A stretch of 64,000 nucleotides of DNA from Gemmatimonadota bacterium (GTDB lineage: Bacteria > Latescibacterota > UBA2968 > GCA-2709665), in the NCBI GenBank assembly GCA_028874335.1, contig JAPPJY010000043.1, positions 1-64,000 of the forward strand. Reading direction: 5' to 3'. The notes below the pieces were generated by a model, which worked only from the letters and a program-made list of their open reading frames with translations, was not told the DNA's origin and did not search any database. Below are positions 25,429 to 33,324 of this stretch, piece after piece (the stretch's first letter is position 1; every line of letters starts with the position of its first letter). Both the position numbers and the translations under genes were made by a program.

Positions 25429-25881
25429 TCAGACGCTGTCTCTGTCAAACGCCAGTCCGCCGACCTGTTGATAGAGTTCGGCCAATGCCTCCGCCGCCCT
25501 CTCATAGGTCTCACGAAGGCTTCGCTCCTTTCTCACAAGCGGATGACTTCCAACGAATTGATCGACGTAGTCGACAGCGACCGACGTTCGATCCAGGAGT
25601 TCAAAATAGTGACCCTCGTTGATCCCGAAATCGGAATCGTCGGGTGCCAGCGTTGGTCCATCATCTGTCGCCTTTTCTTCGAGTATCGGGAGGCGGAACG
25701 CCTGGAGAAAATACCTTATATCCTCTCTCAGTTCCGCTGCCGTTTCACCAAGAGGTTCCACTGGATCTTCCGTCCAACGTTCTATCTCCCGTTCTTCACC
25801 ATAATAGACCTCGTGGATATGATAGGTTGACGTGTCCGTGTCGGCATGGTGTTTCCTGATGACTCTGTAGTTCCATGACAT
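25429..25881 (-). CDS. Conserved hypothetical protein
   Basis: A 150-residue acidic protein starting MSWNYRVIRKHHADTDTSTYHIHEVYYGE, with WTEDPVEPLGETAAELREDIRYFLQAF. Short proteins with this YHIHEVYY/PVEPxGET pattern are widespread in bacteria but I know of no assigned function. GGGAGG precedes the ATG. It is 65 bases upstream of the winged-helix gene, same strand, and divergent from a small membrane-protein gene. Confidence 0.65.
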   Translation of the reverse strand: MSWNYRVIRKHHADTDTSTYHIHEVYYGEEREIERWTEDPVEPLGETAAELREDIRYFLQAFRLPILEEKATDDGPTLAPDDSDFGINEGHYFELLDRTSVAVDYVDQFVGSHPLVRKERSLRETYERAAEALAELYQQVGGLAFDRDSV

Positions 25882-25996
25882 TTTTTCCTCCCGTGGCTAC
25901 CAGATGCCCCTTGCCCCAAATTCGTCCTTTTTCTATATTTATATCTGCAAAGGTCAACCAACACCATTGGCGCAGGAATTGCTCTTCGAGGGCAAA

Positions 25997-26236
25997 ATGA
26001 GTGAGGGAAACAACAAATTCTGGAACGTCGAAACCATGAGGATGCTCATAGCCGTCGCCACGTTAATGGCGTCGAATTTCGGCTTCGCGTATTACATATC
26101 AAGCGATTTGGAACGGCGCATGAATGAGAGGTTTGATAGAATTGAAGTTCGATTGGACAAAATCGACGAACGCCTGGATTCATTCGGAGAGCGAATCGCA
26201 AAGAACGAAGCAAGAATAATGCACAATAAACAATAA
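25997..26236 (+). CDS. Small membrane-anchored coiled-coil protein
   Basis: A 79-residue protein with one predicted membrane segment (MLIAVATLMASNFGFAYYI, about 16-34) followed by a heptad-rich helix (ERFDRIEVRLDKIDERLDSFGERIAKNEARI). Small proteins of this shape are common near phage or transport genes; no role is assigned. I use the ATG at 25997 after GAGGGCAAA; the longer frame adds 31 residues without merit. It is one of the few plus-strand genes here, divergent from the defence-like cluster. Confidence 0.6.
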   Translation: MSEGNNKFWNVETMRMLIAVATLMASNFGFAYYISSDLERRMNERFDRIEVRLDKIDERLDSFGERIAKNEARIMHNKQ

Positions 26237-26329
26237 TCTGTCTTCATCCCCGGATTCTTCGGTCCCGCCTGGTATCATCCCACCATTGCTGAGTACTTCC
26301 ACGATTGCACGCCTGTGATAGACGACAAA

Positions 26330-26395
26330 CTATCCGGGCGACATGTAGAATCCCACCGTCGTCACACCCGCCAATGCTTCGTCCAATGTCATCAT
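26330..26395 (-). pseudogene. Decayed toxin start after broken antitoxin
   Basis: Two bases after the ancestral antitoxin stop, an ATG opens MMTLDEALAGVTTVGFYMSPG and then hits TAG. This resembles the start of PIN-domain toxins that follow such antitoxins (TLDEALAGV...LDTSP); the catalytic Asp position appears as Tyr. The remaining 26237-26329 shows no usable frame. The homology call is tentative. Confidence 0.4.
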
Positions 26396-26397
26396 GG

Positions 26398-26817
26398 TTA
26401 ACGATCCCAATCTTCCCGAAGGCGATCAACGTACTTTTGAGCATCCATTCCTTACCAGATTTCCTTACCTAGCCTTGATTCGTAAGTCTTCGACGACGTT
26501 AATTCGAATATGTGCTATTTAATAAAGGCGATTAGAAGGCTGATTACCAGGATACACCAGGTCACTGGCCGTGAAGGGAAAAAACGTCTTTCCATACGTC
26601 GATAACGCCCTGTTTCGGAGGGTTTTATCGCGTCGCCGCGTTGCTGTTTTTTTCGGATTGAGGCTAATCCATGCAATTCCAGAATGCTCCTGTTTTTGGG
26701 CTCCTGTTGGGCGATGAGAGCCAAATCATGAACCGTCATATCCAACAGGCGAAGGCGGTCTGCTGTTGGCAACGGTTTGACATATTTTTCGTAGATGCCC
26801 TTCAATTGTTCCGCCAA
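26398..26817 (-). pseudogene. Antitoxin-like gene interrupted by a 197-bp MITE
   Basis: The N-terminal half (MAEQLKGIYEKYVKPLPTAD...NRSILELHGL) is a typical small antitoxin of VapB-like pairs. After HGL the frame enters the element at 26470-26666 and now ends at 26515 with element-encoded residues including a hydrophobic stretch WCILVISLLIAFI. Removing the element and one TA restores HGL-GKEIW, then one in-frame TAA, then GMDAQKYVDRLREDWDR and the native stop at 26398. The product is thus a chimera or inactive. Confidence 0.75.
26470..26666 (-). mobile_element. MITE-like element, copy 1
   Basis: 197 bases from TA to TA. The ends are imperfect inverted repeats (TAGCCTTGATTCG against TAGCCTCAATCCG, 10 of 13). 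A second copy of exactly the same length lies at 35190-35386 in the same orientation. TA is duplicated at the ends, as for IS630/Tc1-mariner targets. No transposase is encoded. It lies inside an antitoxin-like gene. Confidence 0.8.
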
Positions 26818-26840
26818 AATGCTTCCTTTCTCTTTTCGCG

Positions 26841-28025
26841 TTAAATTGAAACGCTGTTCGGCATCTCCCCTGCGGGTCTATCCGGACCCGGACGAAAGTC
26901 AGGGACCTTCACGAGCCTGCCGCCTTCGAGGATCGAATCGTGTGCCCGGATGGCGGGCGCGGTTGTATCCATCGCCCTGTAGACGTCCAGCGGCAGCGGC
27001 TTTCCTTCGCGAACGGCGTCCCGGAAATGCGTGTGAACGTAATAGTCTGCATCGCCATGGCCGCTGCCTCGAGCGCCCGGCGGGGCATCTGTGCGCTGGT
27101 ACTGCCAGTCCACCTCCGCCCAGTCGTTCATCTGGGCATCGGCGAGCCACATCTTCGGCTTCTCGTTGAGCGATCGGCGCCACTCGACGCCGCCCTTCGT
27201 GCCGATGAATTGCCACCAGTGGTGGTCGCCGTGCGGCCTGGGTTGCGTGAACCCGCACAGCATCCGGATCACCGTGTCCTTCTCCGTCTTCATCAACGCC
27301 ACTTGCATATCCGGGCGTGAAATCTCAGGCCAGGCGTAGCTGGGCGCCTTCGTGCTCATTCCCACCACCTCCACGACACGATCGTCCAGGACCGTCAGCA
27401 CCACGTCCATATCGTGTGAACCGATACCTCCGACGATCACGGGAAGTGAGTGCAGCACCGTGGGTTCGGCCTCCGGATGGTCGGGCAGCGCCTCGATGGG
27501 ATACTGTCTTCCCGTCTTGAAATCCTGGAAATACTGGTGGGTGCCGTACCACCCAATATACTGGCCCTCGGCATAGGTAATCCTGCCCAGGCGTCCCTCT
27601 GCGACCAGTTGCCGCCAGCCTTCGACCACACCCCAGAACCGCGTCTGCTCGGCCAGGCTATATACGAGTCCGGTCCGCTCCACGTCGGCCACGATCCGCC
27701 AGCAGTCCGCCATCGTGTACGCCGCGGGTACCTCGGAGTTTACGTGCTTCCCCGCCTCCAGCGCACGCGCCGCCATCTCCCCCACTTCCTTCCGCCTCAC
27801 GCACAGGCCAACCGCGTCCATCCCGTCGTACGTCAGGAAGTCTTCGTAATCTGAAAACACGCTTACATCGCCATGGCAGCCGATGTGCTCCAGCGCGCGC
27901 TCCTGAAGGGGCTCGATCCAGTCGTAGATTGCCGTAATCCGGTAGCCCGGGATCGCCTGCAACAGACGGATCCAGTGCAGCCCGCGATGGCCCAGACCGG
28001 CGATCCCGATTCGCACGTCGTCCAT
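26841..28025 (-). CDS. Gfo/Idh/MocA-family oxidoreductase
   Basis: NAD(P)-dependent dehydrogenase, probably acting on a sugar or sugar acid. The Rossmann start VRIGIAGLGHRGLHWIRLL carries the GXGXXG motif; EVPAAYTM replaces the usual EKP segment, and an alpha/beta substrate domain follows. I start at MDDVRIGI (28025), giving 394 residues; the frame upstream overlaps the serine hydrolase. The start lies 12 bases after that gene's stop, so the two form an operon. The substrate is unknown. Confidence 0.88.
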   Translation of the reverse strand: MDDVRIGIAGLGHRGLHWIRLLQAIPGYRITAIYDWIEPLQERALEHIGCHGDVSVFSDYEDFLTYDGMDAVGLCVRRKEVGEMAARALEAGKHVNSEVPAAYTMADCWRIVADVERTGLVYSLAEQTRFWGVVEGWRQLVAEGRLGRITYAEGQYIGWYGTHQYFQDFKTGRQYPIEALPDHPEAEPTVLHSLPVIVGGIGSHDMDVVLTVLDDRVVEVVGMSTKAPSYAWPEISRPDMQVALMKTEKDTVIRMLCGFTQPRPHGDHHWWQFIGTKGGVEWRRSLNEKPKMWLADAQMNDWAEVDWQYQRTDAPPGARGSGHGDADYYVHTHFRDAVREGKPLPLDVYRAMDTTAPAIRAHDSILEGGRLVKVPDFRPGPDRPAGEMPNSVSI

Positions 28026-28036
28026 TGTGTTCCACC

Positions 28037-29140
28037 TTACCGCTGACCTGAAACCCGAACCGGGCCGACAAACAACTCGTCCGGCAACAGGCTCGTGGTC
28101 ACGATTGAATGGGGGTGGTCGAAGCCATCGGTCGTGACCTGCGCCACCGCCGTGTAATGCGTGCTTTCTCCACTGACGCCGCAGCGGTTTCCACCGCTGT
28201 GTCCCCTCAGCCAGTCCGGATCGACCAGCTGCTCGCCCTCCCATTGCCCCCGCGTCGCCAGCAGATGCCCGAAACGGGCGATATCCAATGGGCTCATCAC
28301 CACCCAGCCCGGACCGCTCCGTACCACGTGACCGTTGATTTCAAAGGGCGGATCGAGATACGTGTACGAATCCGGAATGGCCGGATAGAAGAACTTGCTT
28401 TCACTCATCGTCCTTCCCGTGTACCAGCCCCACCGCTGCGGCGGAATCCCGATCTTTCCGAACAGCCGCTCGTCCAGCACTTCTTTCAGGTCCCGATCCC
28501 AGACGCAGGTCAGGGCCTGACCCAGCCGCCAGAACCCCGCACTGCTGTAATGCTCAACCTTCCCGGGTTCTGCGTGCGAGTAGAGGTCGTAAAACGGGTC
28601 CCCGGTCCAGGTCGCCCACGCCGGCCACCATCGGTCCGCCGCCGCCCTTGCGCGGTCCTCAGGTCCCTTCGACCACTCGCTTCCCAGTTCCATGGGAAAG
28701 CCCCCCAGGTGCGCGCTCTTCCCCTTCGGACCGATGAGATGGCGCCAGGTCAGCGTCCGGTGGTGTCCCCGGTTCAGGTATTTGTGTGGATGCGACAGTT
28801 CGCCTTCACCCGTCCAGGATGTGTGGATCGGGGCATCCGGATCCAGCAACCCTTCTTCCTCGGCAAAACCGATCAGCACCCACATGAATGCCTTGCCCAT
28901 CGATGCGGTCTGAAACCGGTAATGCCGGTTGCCCCAGGCGTGTATCAGGTACCCTCCGCGCGTGAGGACCGTCCCCCATTTGTCCCCGGTGTGGTCCTCG
29001 CCGCCAAAAGACGCGCCTTTTACGTCCAGTCCTGCCAGGAATCGTTCGAATTTCTCAACGTCCAGTCCGGCTTCTGCGGGGGTAATCCCGATCCACTCTT
29101 CACGCGGATATGTCACCCAATCCGGAATCTCGTGTTCCAC
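28037..29140 (-). CDS. Serine hydrolase (class C beta-lactamase family)
   Basis: A 367-residue protein of the beta-lactamase/penicillin-binding (class C-like) fold. The nucleophile motif is SMGK (S80-K83), with YSSAG as the YXN-equivalent. No signal peptide is seen, so it is probably cytoplasmic. Many members are esterases or peptidases of unknown substrate. It is upstream of and co-directional with a Gfo/Idh/MocA dehydrogenase, suggesting a joint catabolic role, by inference. Confidence 0.85.
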   Translation of the reverse strand: MEHEIPDWVTYPREEWIGITPAEAGLDVEKFERFLAGLDVKGASFGGEDHTGDKWGTVLTRGGYLIHAWGNRHYRFQTASMGKAFMWVLIGFAEEEGLLDPDAPIHTSWTGEGELSHPHKYLNRGHHRTLTWRHLIGPKGKSAHLGGFPMELGSEWSKGPEDRARAAADRWWPAWATWTGDPFYDLYSHAEPGKVEHYSSAGFWRLGQALTCVWDRDLKEVLDERLFGKIGIPPQRWGWYTGRTMSESKFFYPAIPDSYTYLDPPFEINGHVVRSGPGWVVMSPLDIARFGHLLATRGQWEGEQLVDPDWLRGHSGGNRCGVSGESTHYTAVAQVTTDGFDHPHSIVTTSLLPDELFVGPVRVSGQR

Positions 29141-29205
29141 GTAGATTCCTCCACACAGGCGTTAATTTAGTGTTCGCCTCAATTCCCAAAGAGGAAACCG
29201 TCAAA

Positions 29206-29243
29206 TTGGCCACAAAAAGCACAAAAATGACACAGAAGGTATC
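29206..29243. repeat. GGCCACAAAAAGCACAAAAATGACACA-type repeat
   Basis: A purine-rich stretch of the type CACAAAAAGCACAAAAATGACACAG, resembling another widespread intergenic repeat. The 29141-29303 gap holds no gene. Confidence 0.4.
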
Positions 29244-29303
29244 GGTGCGAAACGGCGGGGCCTGTGAAACGAGTTGCCTTTTGATGCGTACCAACTCCCG
29301 TAT

Positions 29304-29921
29304 TCAATTCCTTTCTCGTTCGCCGTATGCCTCAAGTATGGCGGTTCGCAGCTGACGAAACCCGACCGGAGCGGCACCCAGGTCCCGTAAACGCGAGAGC
29401 CTGACGGTCTTCTGGTCACCGAGCACCTCGTCCAGCGTTCTTGTGGGCACGACGTAGAACTCCCACTGTGTCAGTTCGAGAGGGTTGATCGTCCGATAGT
29501 CACGATGAGAGAGAACGGAAAAGACGTATACGTCAGCACTTCGAACCCGGATATTTCCGTATTCACCGGTCTCAGGATTCCATGGAATTGTCTTCGCAAC
29601 TCCGAATGAAATCGCGGATGGCTGGGACTGGCGCCAGGACTGGATGTAAGCCGCTGATTTGACCTCGATTGTAATTCCTTCGGGCGTCCTGATGTCGACC
29701 GCGTCCCACTCGACCCGGACGGGTGTGTCCGTCCATGCTCCCACGGCTTGACCGACGATAAATTCGGTGACTTTTCCACGAAAGGCGTTGTTCAGAATGT
29801 CCGAACCGACCCAAACCCAGAAGTCCAGTACGGTGAAGGACGAGGGCTGACTGTCGAACATAAACCGGGATTCCGGTCGCAGCGGCCCGGGACTGCGTTC
29901 AACCGATTGAAAATCGTTCAC
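29304..29921 (-). CDS. PD-(D/E)XK-like restriction-endonuclease-type protein
   Basis: A 205-residue protein with VRVEWDAVDIRTPEGITIEVKSAAYIQSW, a D...E-V-K pattern of PD-(D/E)XK nucleases, and KVTEFIVGQAVGA upstream of it. The C-terminal half is mixed alpha/beta without a named domain. No methyltransferase is nearby. The start is uncertain: I use GTG 29921, which overlaps a preceding stop (GTGA) and has AGGTG upstream; ATG 29861 is the alternative. Likely a nuclease of accessory type. Confidence 0.6.
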   Translation of the reverse strand: MNDFQSVERSPGPLRPESRFMFDSQPSSFTVLDFWVWVGSDILNNAFRGKVTEFIVGQAVGAWTDTPVRVEWDAVDIRTPEGITIEVKSAAYIQSWRQSQPSAISFGVAKTIPWNPETGEYGNIRVRSADVYVFSVLSHRDYRTINPLELTQWEFYVVPTRTLDEVLGDQKTVRLSRLRDLGAAPVGFRQLRTAILEAYGERERN

Positions 29922-30116
29922 GTTTGCACCTGATAGAAATACACATCTGTCTCTTGCCGGATTCCCATGGCAGTTCGCCTGAGCGTCCATAAGGCGGACG
30001 CCATGGATTCCGACTCGACGATGGGATTGCCCGACAACTCCGTCGGGTTTCCAGCTGAAAGAAACTGAGATTTCAACTGGACACACCGCGATAATGCTAG
30101 AGAACATCGCGGACGA

Positions 30117-30386
30117 TTATGGATCACGCCTTGCTCGGAGCGGGAATCGCTCAGGATGGCGGATGGATTCCAATCCGAGATCGATATCGAGATCCGGCCA
30201 ATAGAAGTGCCCAGGGGTCGGCTCCTCTACATTGAGGATTTTTCCAACGGAAGCATCTTTGAACCACGGAAAATCCTCGTACGACAGAAAAATCTCCTCC
30301 TGTCCGGACAGCAGCCAGACGCCGTGTGCGGATATGCCGGTAACCTCAACTTCCGAAGTGCCGATGCCACGCTGTTTGGAACTCAT
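30117..30386 (-). CDS. DUF2442 protein
   Basis: An 89-residue DUF2442 protein with EVTGISAHGVWLLSGQEEIFLSYEDFPWF and the family's HFYWPDLDIDLGLESIRHPERFPL end. DUF2442 proteins usually follow DUF4160 genes and the pair is regarded as a possible TA module. The start overlaps the DUF4160 gene by 41 bases, so the two are translated from one message. The likely role is the regulatory/antitoxin half, by analogy only. Confidence 0.85.
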   Translation of the reverse strand: MSSKQRGIGTSEVEVTGISAHGVWLLSGQEEIFLSYEDFPWFKDASVGKILNVEEPTPGHFYWPDLDIDLGLESIRHPERFPLRARRDP

Positions 30387-30585
30387 GCCGGTTCTCCTCT
30401 ATTATCGTCTCAGCTTCTTTCAATTGGCTGCGCCTCAGTCCATAATTCCGTGCGAGTGCAATTTCCGGTTCTAACCAGAACTTGGCCTCACCTTCCGTAC
30501 AGATCACATGAACATGCATTCGGGGCTCTTCGCGGGAAAAGAAAAAGAACCTGAATCCACGTTCTCTGTAAATCGTAGGCGCCAT
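30346..30585 (-). CDS. DUF4160 protein
   Basis: A 79-residue DUF4160 protein: MAPTIYRERGFRFFFFSREEPRMHVHV, then KFWLEPEIALARNYGLRRSQLKEAETIIEENR. The family is usually paired with DUF2442, as here, and is suspected to be the toxin-side partner; no activity has been established that I know of. It begins the pair. Confidence 0.85.
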   Translation of the reverse strand: MAPTIYRERGFRFFFFSREEPRMHVHVICTEGEAKFWLEPEIALARNYGLRRSQLKEAETIIEENRHEFQTAWHRHFGS

Positions 30586-30889
30586 AACTCGACTCCAGCC
30601 ATTACGGTTCCATCAGGGCTAACCGTATTCGTTCCCCTTAGCGGATTTCCCTGGATAGATTGCGCGATTGCCCATTAGAGAAAACGTCTCGTTTCTTTGA
30701 CAAAATGCCGCTTGTGTTTGTCTGGGCCGCATTGCCCGTTTTGCTTGAGATACACGAGCGCAATTCGTGGCACTGATTCTTCGCTTATTCTTGGGCTTTC
30801 CGTACATTGGAATACCGTTCCAGTGATCGGTGTACAGATTCAAGAATTCATTAGGATCGATGATTGGACGCCAGTGGACTGGGATTCCC
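30586..30889. other. Gap between DUF4160 and a nuclease-like gene
   Basis: About 300 bases. A minus-strand frame runs through it from inside the nuclease-like gene, but its product is unlike any family I know and it overlaps that gene by 130 bases, so I do not call it. I see no RNA gene or clear repeat. Confidence 0.3.
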
Positions 30890-31777
30890 TCACTGTTTCT
30901 TGAACATATCCTTTGCCTGCTCAAGTACCTGTTTGAGAGCCTTTCGCTGTGGATTATCGATGTCTTCACGAATCCGAACAATGTACTGTTGATCTTGGGG
31001 TTCATATTCAACTCCGGCATTATCCAAATTCTGATCGGTATCTAGATCCTGAGGAAGCCTAATTTCCATCCTTACAAACCCCTTGAGAGGTTTAAACTTG
31101 ACGAAATTGAATGTGTTGCCGCCGACTTCAAGCCCAATATAGTATTTGTTGTATTTGAGTGTAGCACTAGACTCGACTTCTTTCACGACTGCGAATAGGT
31201 CGTCAGTCAATCTGAGCGTCTCTTTTGTGCCGCGATCCGTTTCCCAGAACGACCGGTCAACTGGTTGGGGTATCGGCTCATCATCGTCAGACCCGCGCAT
31301 GATTTCGTCCAGTACCTTAACGAAGGTCAACGCATATTGGTCACGTATACGGTACGCGGTCATCTTGAGGGCGATCAACGGAATTGCACCGTTAAACAGT
31401 TGGATTACATTGTAAAATCGCGTCGTAATATCCTCCGCCACGATCACAGCCGCGTGCTTGTACTGCGGATTTCGTCTGCGCTCCAAGTCCCAATATTCGA
31501 TCGTGCGGATAATATGACTTTCATCTGTCGCACCAAGCTGAATCTCAACTACATACCGCTTCGACGTATTAGGGTCTCCGAGAAGCAAGTCGAGGCGCCC
31601 GGCTTTCGGCTGCCGCTTCTCTCGACCGAGAACCTCAAGTTCACGAGCCAATCCCAGAATTGTTGGATCATCGGCGATCTGATCCTGCACTTGCTTTTCA
31701 GAAAGTTGGCCCCCTGGTTTTAGACTAACTGAATGGAGTTTGGTAAACTTAGAGAGTGTTTCGTTCTCGGTAGACAT
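30890..31777 (-). CDS. PD-(D/E)XK-like nuclease-family protein
   Basis: A 295-residue protein with GRLDLLLGDPNTSKRYVVEIQLG, a D...E-X-Q variant of the PD-(D/E)XK motif, then HIIRTIEYWDLERR and KHAAVIVAEDITTRFYNVI. This block recurs in predicted endonuclease-like proteins (DUF5655-like context). The catalytic Lys is replaced by Gln in the visible motif, so activity is uncertain. Start ATG 31777 has GGGAG 6 bases upstream; a longer frame would begin in repeat-derived sequence. It stands alone. Confidence 0.6.
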   Translation of the reverse strand: MSTENETLSKFTKLHSVSLKPGGQLSEKQVQDQIADDPTILGLARELEVLGREKRQPKAGRLDLLLGDPNTSKRYVVEIQLGATDESHIIRTIEYWDLERRRNPQYKHAAVIVAEDITTRFYNVIQLFNGAIPLIALKMTAYRIRDQYALTFVKVLDEIMRGSDDDEPIPQPVDRSFWETDRGTKETLRLTDDLFAVVKEVESSATLKYNKYYIGLEVGGNTFNFVKFKPLKGFVRMEIRLPQDLDTDQNLDNAGVEYEPQDQQYIVRIREDIDNPQRKALKQVLEQAKDMFKKQ

Positions 31778-31885
31778 GTGCGCTCCCTTTATAAACCCGT
31801 CGGCTTGACGGCCTTCCTTAGCATGACAGTTTATGCCCGCGCGTGACGTAAGCTCCTCGACTTTCTCATTTCCAAACAGAAAAAC

Positions 31886-31925
31886 AGCGAGGCAGGCAGA
31901 CAGGAATGTCCGCCCCACCATCACA
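31886..31925. repeat. GACAGGAATGTC repeat
   Basis: AGGCAGACAGGAATGTCCGCCCCACC contains the inverted pair GACAGGAATGTC and resembles a dispersed intergenic repeat. The stretch 31778-32276 has no gene other than this, the copy at 32016-32067 and a terminator. Confidence 0.45.
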
Positions 31926-32015
31926 TAGGCTTCCTGAGCGTAACGGCAGTTCGCAGGTTAGCACTTGAAAGGAATTACGGAGGAGTGCAATCCCCCCACC
32001 GCATCAGCCGTCGCC

Positions 32016-32067
32016 GGTCCCTTCGACAATCCTTCGGCAGGCTCAGGACAGCGGCTCAGGGACCGGC
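32016..32067. repeat. TTCGACAAGCTCA-family variant
   Basis: GGTCCCTTCGACAATCCTTC and GGCAGGCTCAGGACAGCGGC with GCTCAGGGACCGG form a longer hairpin-rich member of the family seen at 16719 and 39850. The outer arms GGTCCC and GGGACC can pair. Confidence 0.55.
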
Positions 32068-32214
32068 TCGGCTTCTGCGACTCCCCCTCAAGGGGGGAGT
32101 GATTCATCCCGTAGTCCGGTTTTCTCCGCCACTTTGTATCGATGCTTGCTACCGACAGCACCAGACATTCCGCAAGAGCGCGATGGCGTCCAGGGACATT
32201 TCCCCACCACCAAC

Positions 32215-32252
32215 AAAAACGGCCATTCAGACGCGAAGGTTAAATGGCCATT
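32215..32252 (-). terminator. Terminator downstream of tRNA-Gly
   Basis: Minus-strand RNA: AATGGCCATT pairs with AATGGCCGTT (10 bp, one G-U) around a 15-base loop and is followed by TTTTTG. It lies 24 bases after the tRNA 3' end. Confidence 0.8.
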
Positions 32253-32276
32253 GTTTGTACGATAAGGCTGTTTTAT

Positions 32277-32352
32277 TGGAGCGGGAAACGGGACTCGAAC
32301 CCGCGACATCAAGCTTGGGAAGCTTGCGCTCTACCAGCTGAGCTATTCCCGC
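32277..32352 (-). tRNA. tRNA-Gly (anticodon CCC)
   Basis: Full cloverleaf: acceptor GCGGGAA/TTCCCGC, D-arm GCTC...GAGC, anticodon stem CAAGC/GCTTG with loop TTCCCAA (anticodon CCC), T-arm GCGGG-TTCGAGT-CCCGT, discriminator T and an encoded CCA. It reads GGG codons. It is followed by a strong terminator and lies just downstream of miaA. Confidence 0.97.
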
Positions 32353-32382
32353 CCCCATACCCGTCAAAGTTTACCATCTCCA

Positions 32383-33324
32383 CTAACACGTGTCAAGAAT
32401 TTTGAGGATGGCGTCCGGCGCATCCTCCGGGTCGGTATCGATCCACCTCACCCGCCTGTCCTTGCGAAACCAGGTAAGTTGCCGTTTGGCGTAGCGCCTC
32501 GTGCCCACCTTGATCTGTGCCGCGGTTTCAGCCAGATCCGATTCGCCGTCCAGATAGCGGAATACCTCCCGGTACCCGAAGGTATTGAGCGCGTTAAGCT
32601 CGCGGGTATAACCGAGGCGATTCAATTCCCGGACCTCATCCACGAGTCCGGCCGCGATCATTCGGTCCACCCGTTCTTCGATCCTACGGTAGAGCAACGC
32701 GCGGTCCATTCCCAGGCCGAACCACTCGACTCGCCAGTCCCGTTTCTCCTTAGCGGGCAACTCGTGGAGCACCGAGAGCGGTGTCCCGGTCAGTTCGAAG
32801 ACCTCAAGCGCGCGAACGATACGTTTGGTGTCGTTGGCGTGCAGACGGCCGGCCGTCACAGGGTCGACTTCGCGCAATCTGCGGTAGGCTTCCGCCGGAT
32901 CTTCTCTGGCCTCATCAAGAAGACGTTCCCGGACCGACCGCGGCGTGCGCGGGAGCGGAGAGAATCCGTCGAGCGCCGCCTTCAGATACAGACCCGACCC
33001 ACCCACCAGGATCGGGACGCGATTCCTCTGCAGAATCGACTCGATCGCCGTGGATGCATCGCCCGCGTAGTGCCCTGCGCTGTAGTTCTCATCGGGTTCC
33101 ACGACGTCGAGCATATGGTGTTTCGCACGCGCGCGCTCTTCCGGGGTTGGTTTGGCAGTTCCAATGTCCATATACCGGTAGACCTGCCGCGCGTCGGCGG
33201 AAACCACTTCACCGCCAAGCGCCCTCGCCAGGGCGACGCCAACCCGCGTCTTGCCGGAAGCGGTCGGGCCCACCAGAGCCAACACACGGCGCCTTCTATC
33301 GGTTGAATTGTCGATCGAGTTCAT
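32383..33324 (-). CDS. miaA: tRNA dimethylallyltransferase
   Basis: Adds a dimethylallyl group to A37 of tRNAs that read codons starting with U. The 313 residues show the P-loop GPTASGKT, DARQVYRYMDIGTAKP, the GGSGLYLKA segment and RRYAKRQLTWFRKD near the C terminus. It overlaps the 3' end of mutL by 29 bases, matching the common mutL-miaA order, so the two are translationally coupled. Confidence 0.97.
   Translation of the reverse strand: MNSIDNSTDRRRRVLALVGPTASGKTRVGVALARALGGEVVSADARQVYRYMDIGTAKPTPEERARAKHHMLDVVEPDENYSAGHYAGDASTAIESILQRNRVPILVGGSGLYLKAALDGFSPLPRTPRSVRERLLDEAREDPAEAYRRLREVDPVTAGRLHANDTKRIVRALEVFELTGTPLSVLHELPAKEKRDWRVEWFGLGMDRALLYRRIEERVDRMIAAGLVDEVRELNRLGYTRELNALNTFGYREVFRYLDGESDLAETAAQIKVGTRRYAKRQLTWFRKDRRVRWIDTDPEDAPDAILKILDTC

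Noticed and set aside
29918..30127. 69-codon minus-strand frame linking DUF2442 to the nuclease gene
   Set aside because: Its overlaps with both neighbours look attractive but the product is unlike any family and could be chance.
30619..31020. 133-codon minus-strand frame
   Set aside because: It overlaps the nuclease-like gene by 130 bases and has no recognisable similarity.
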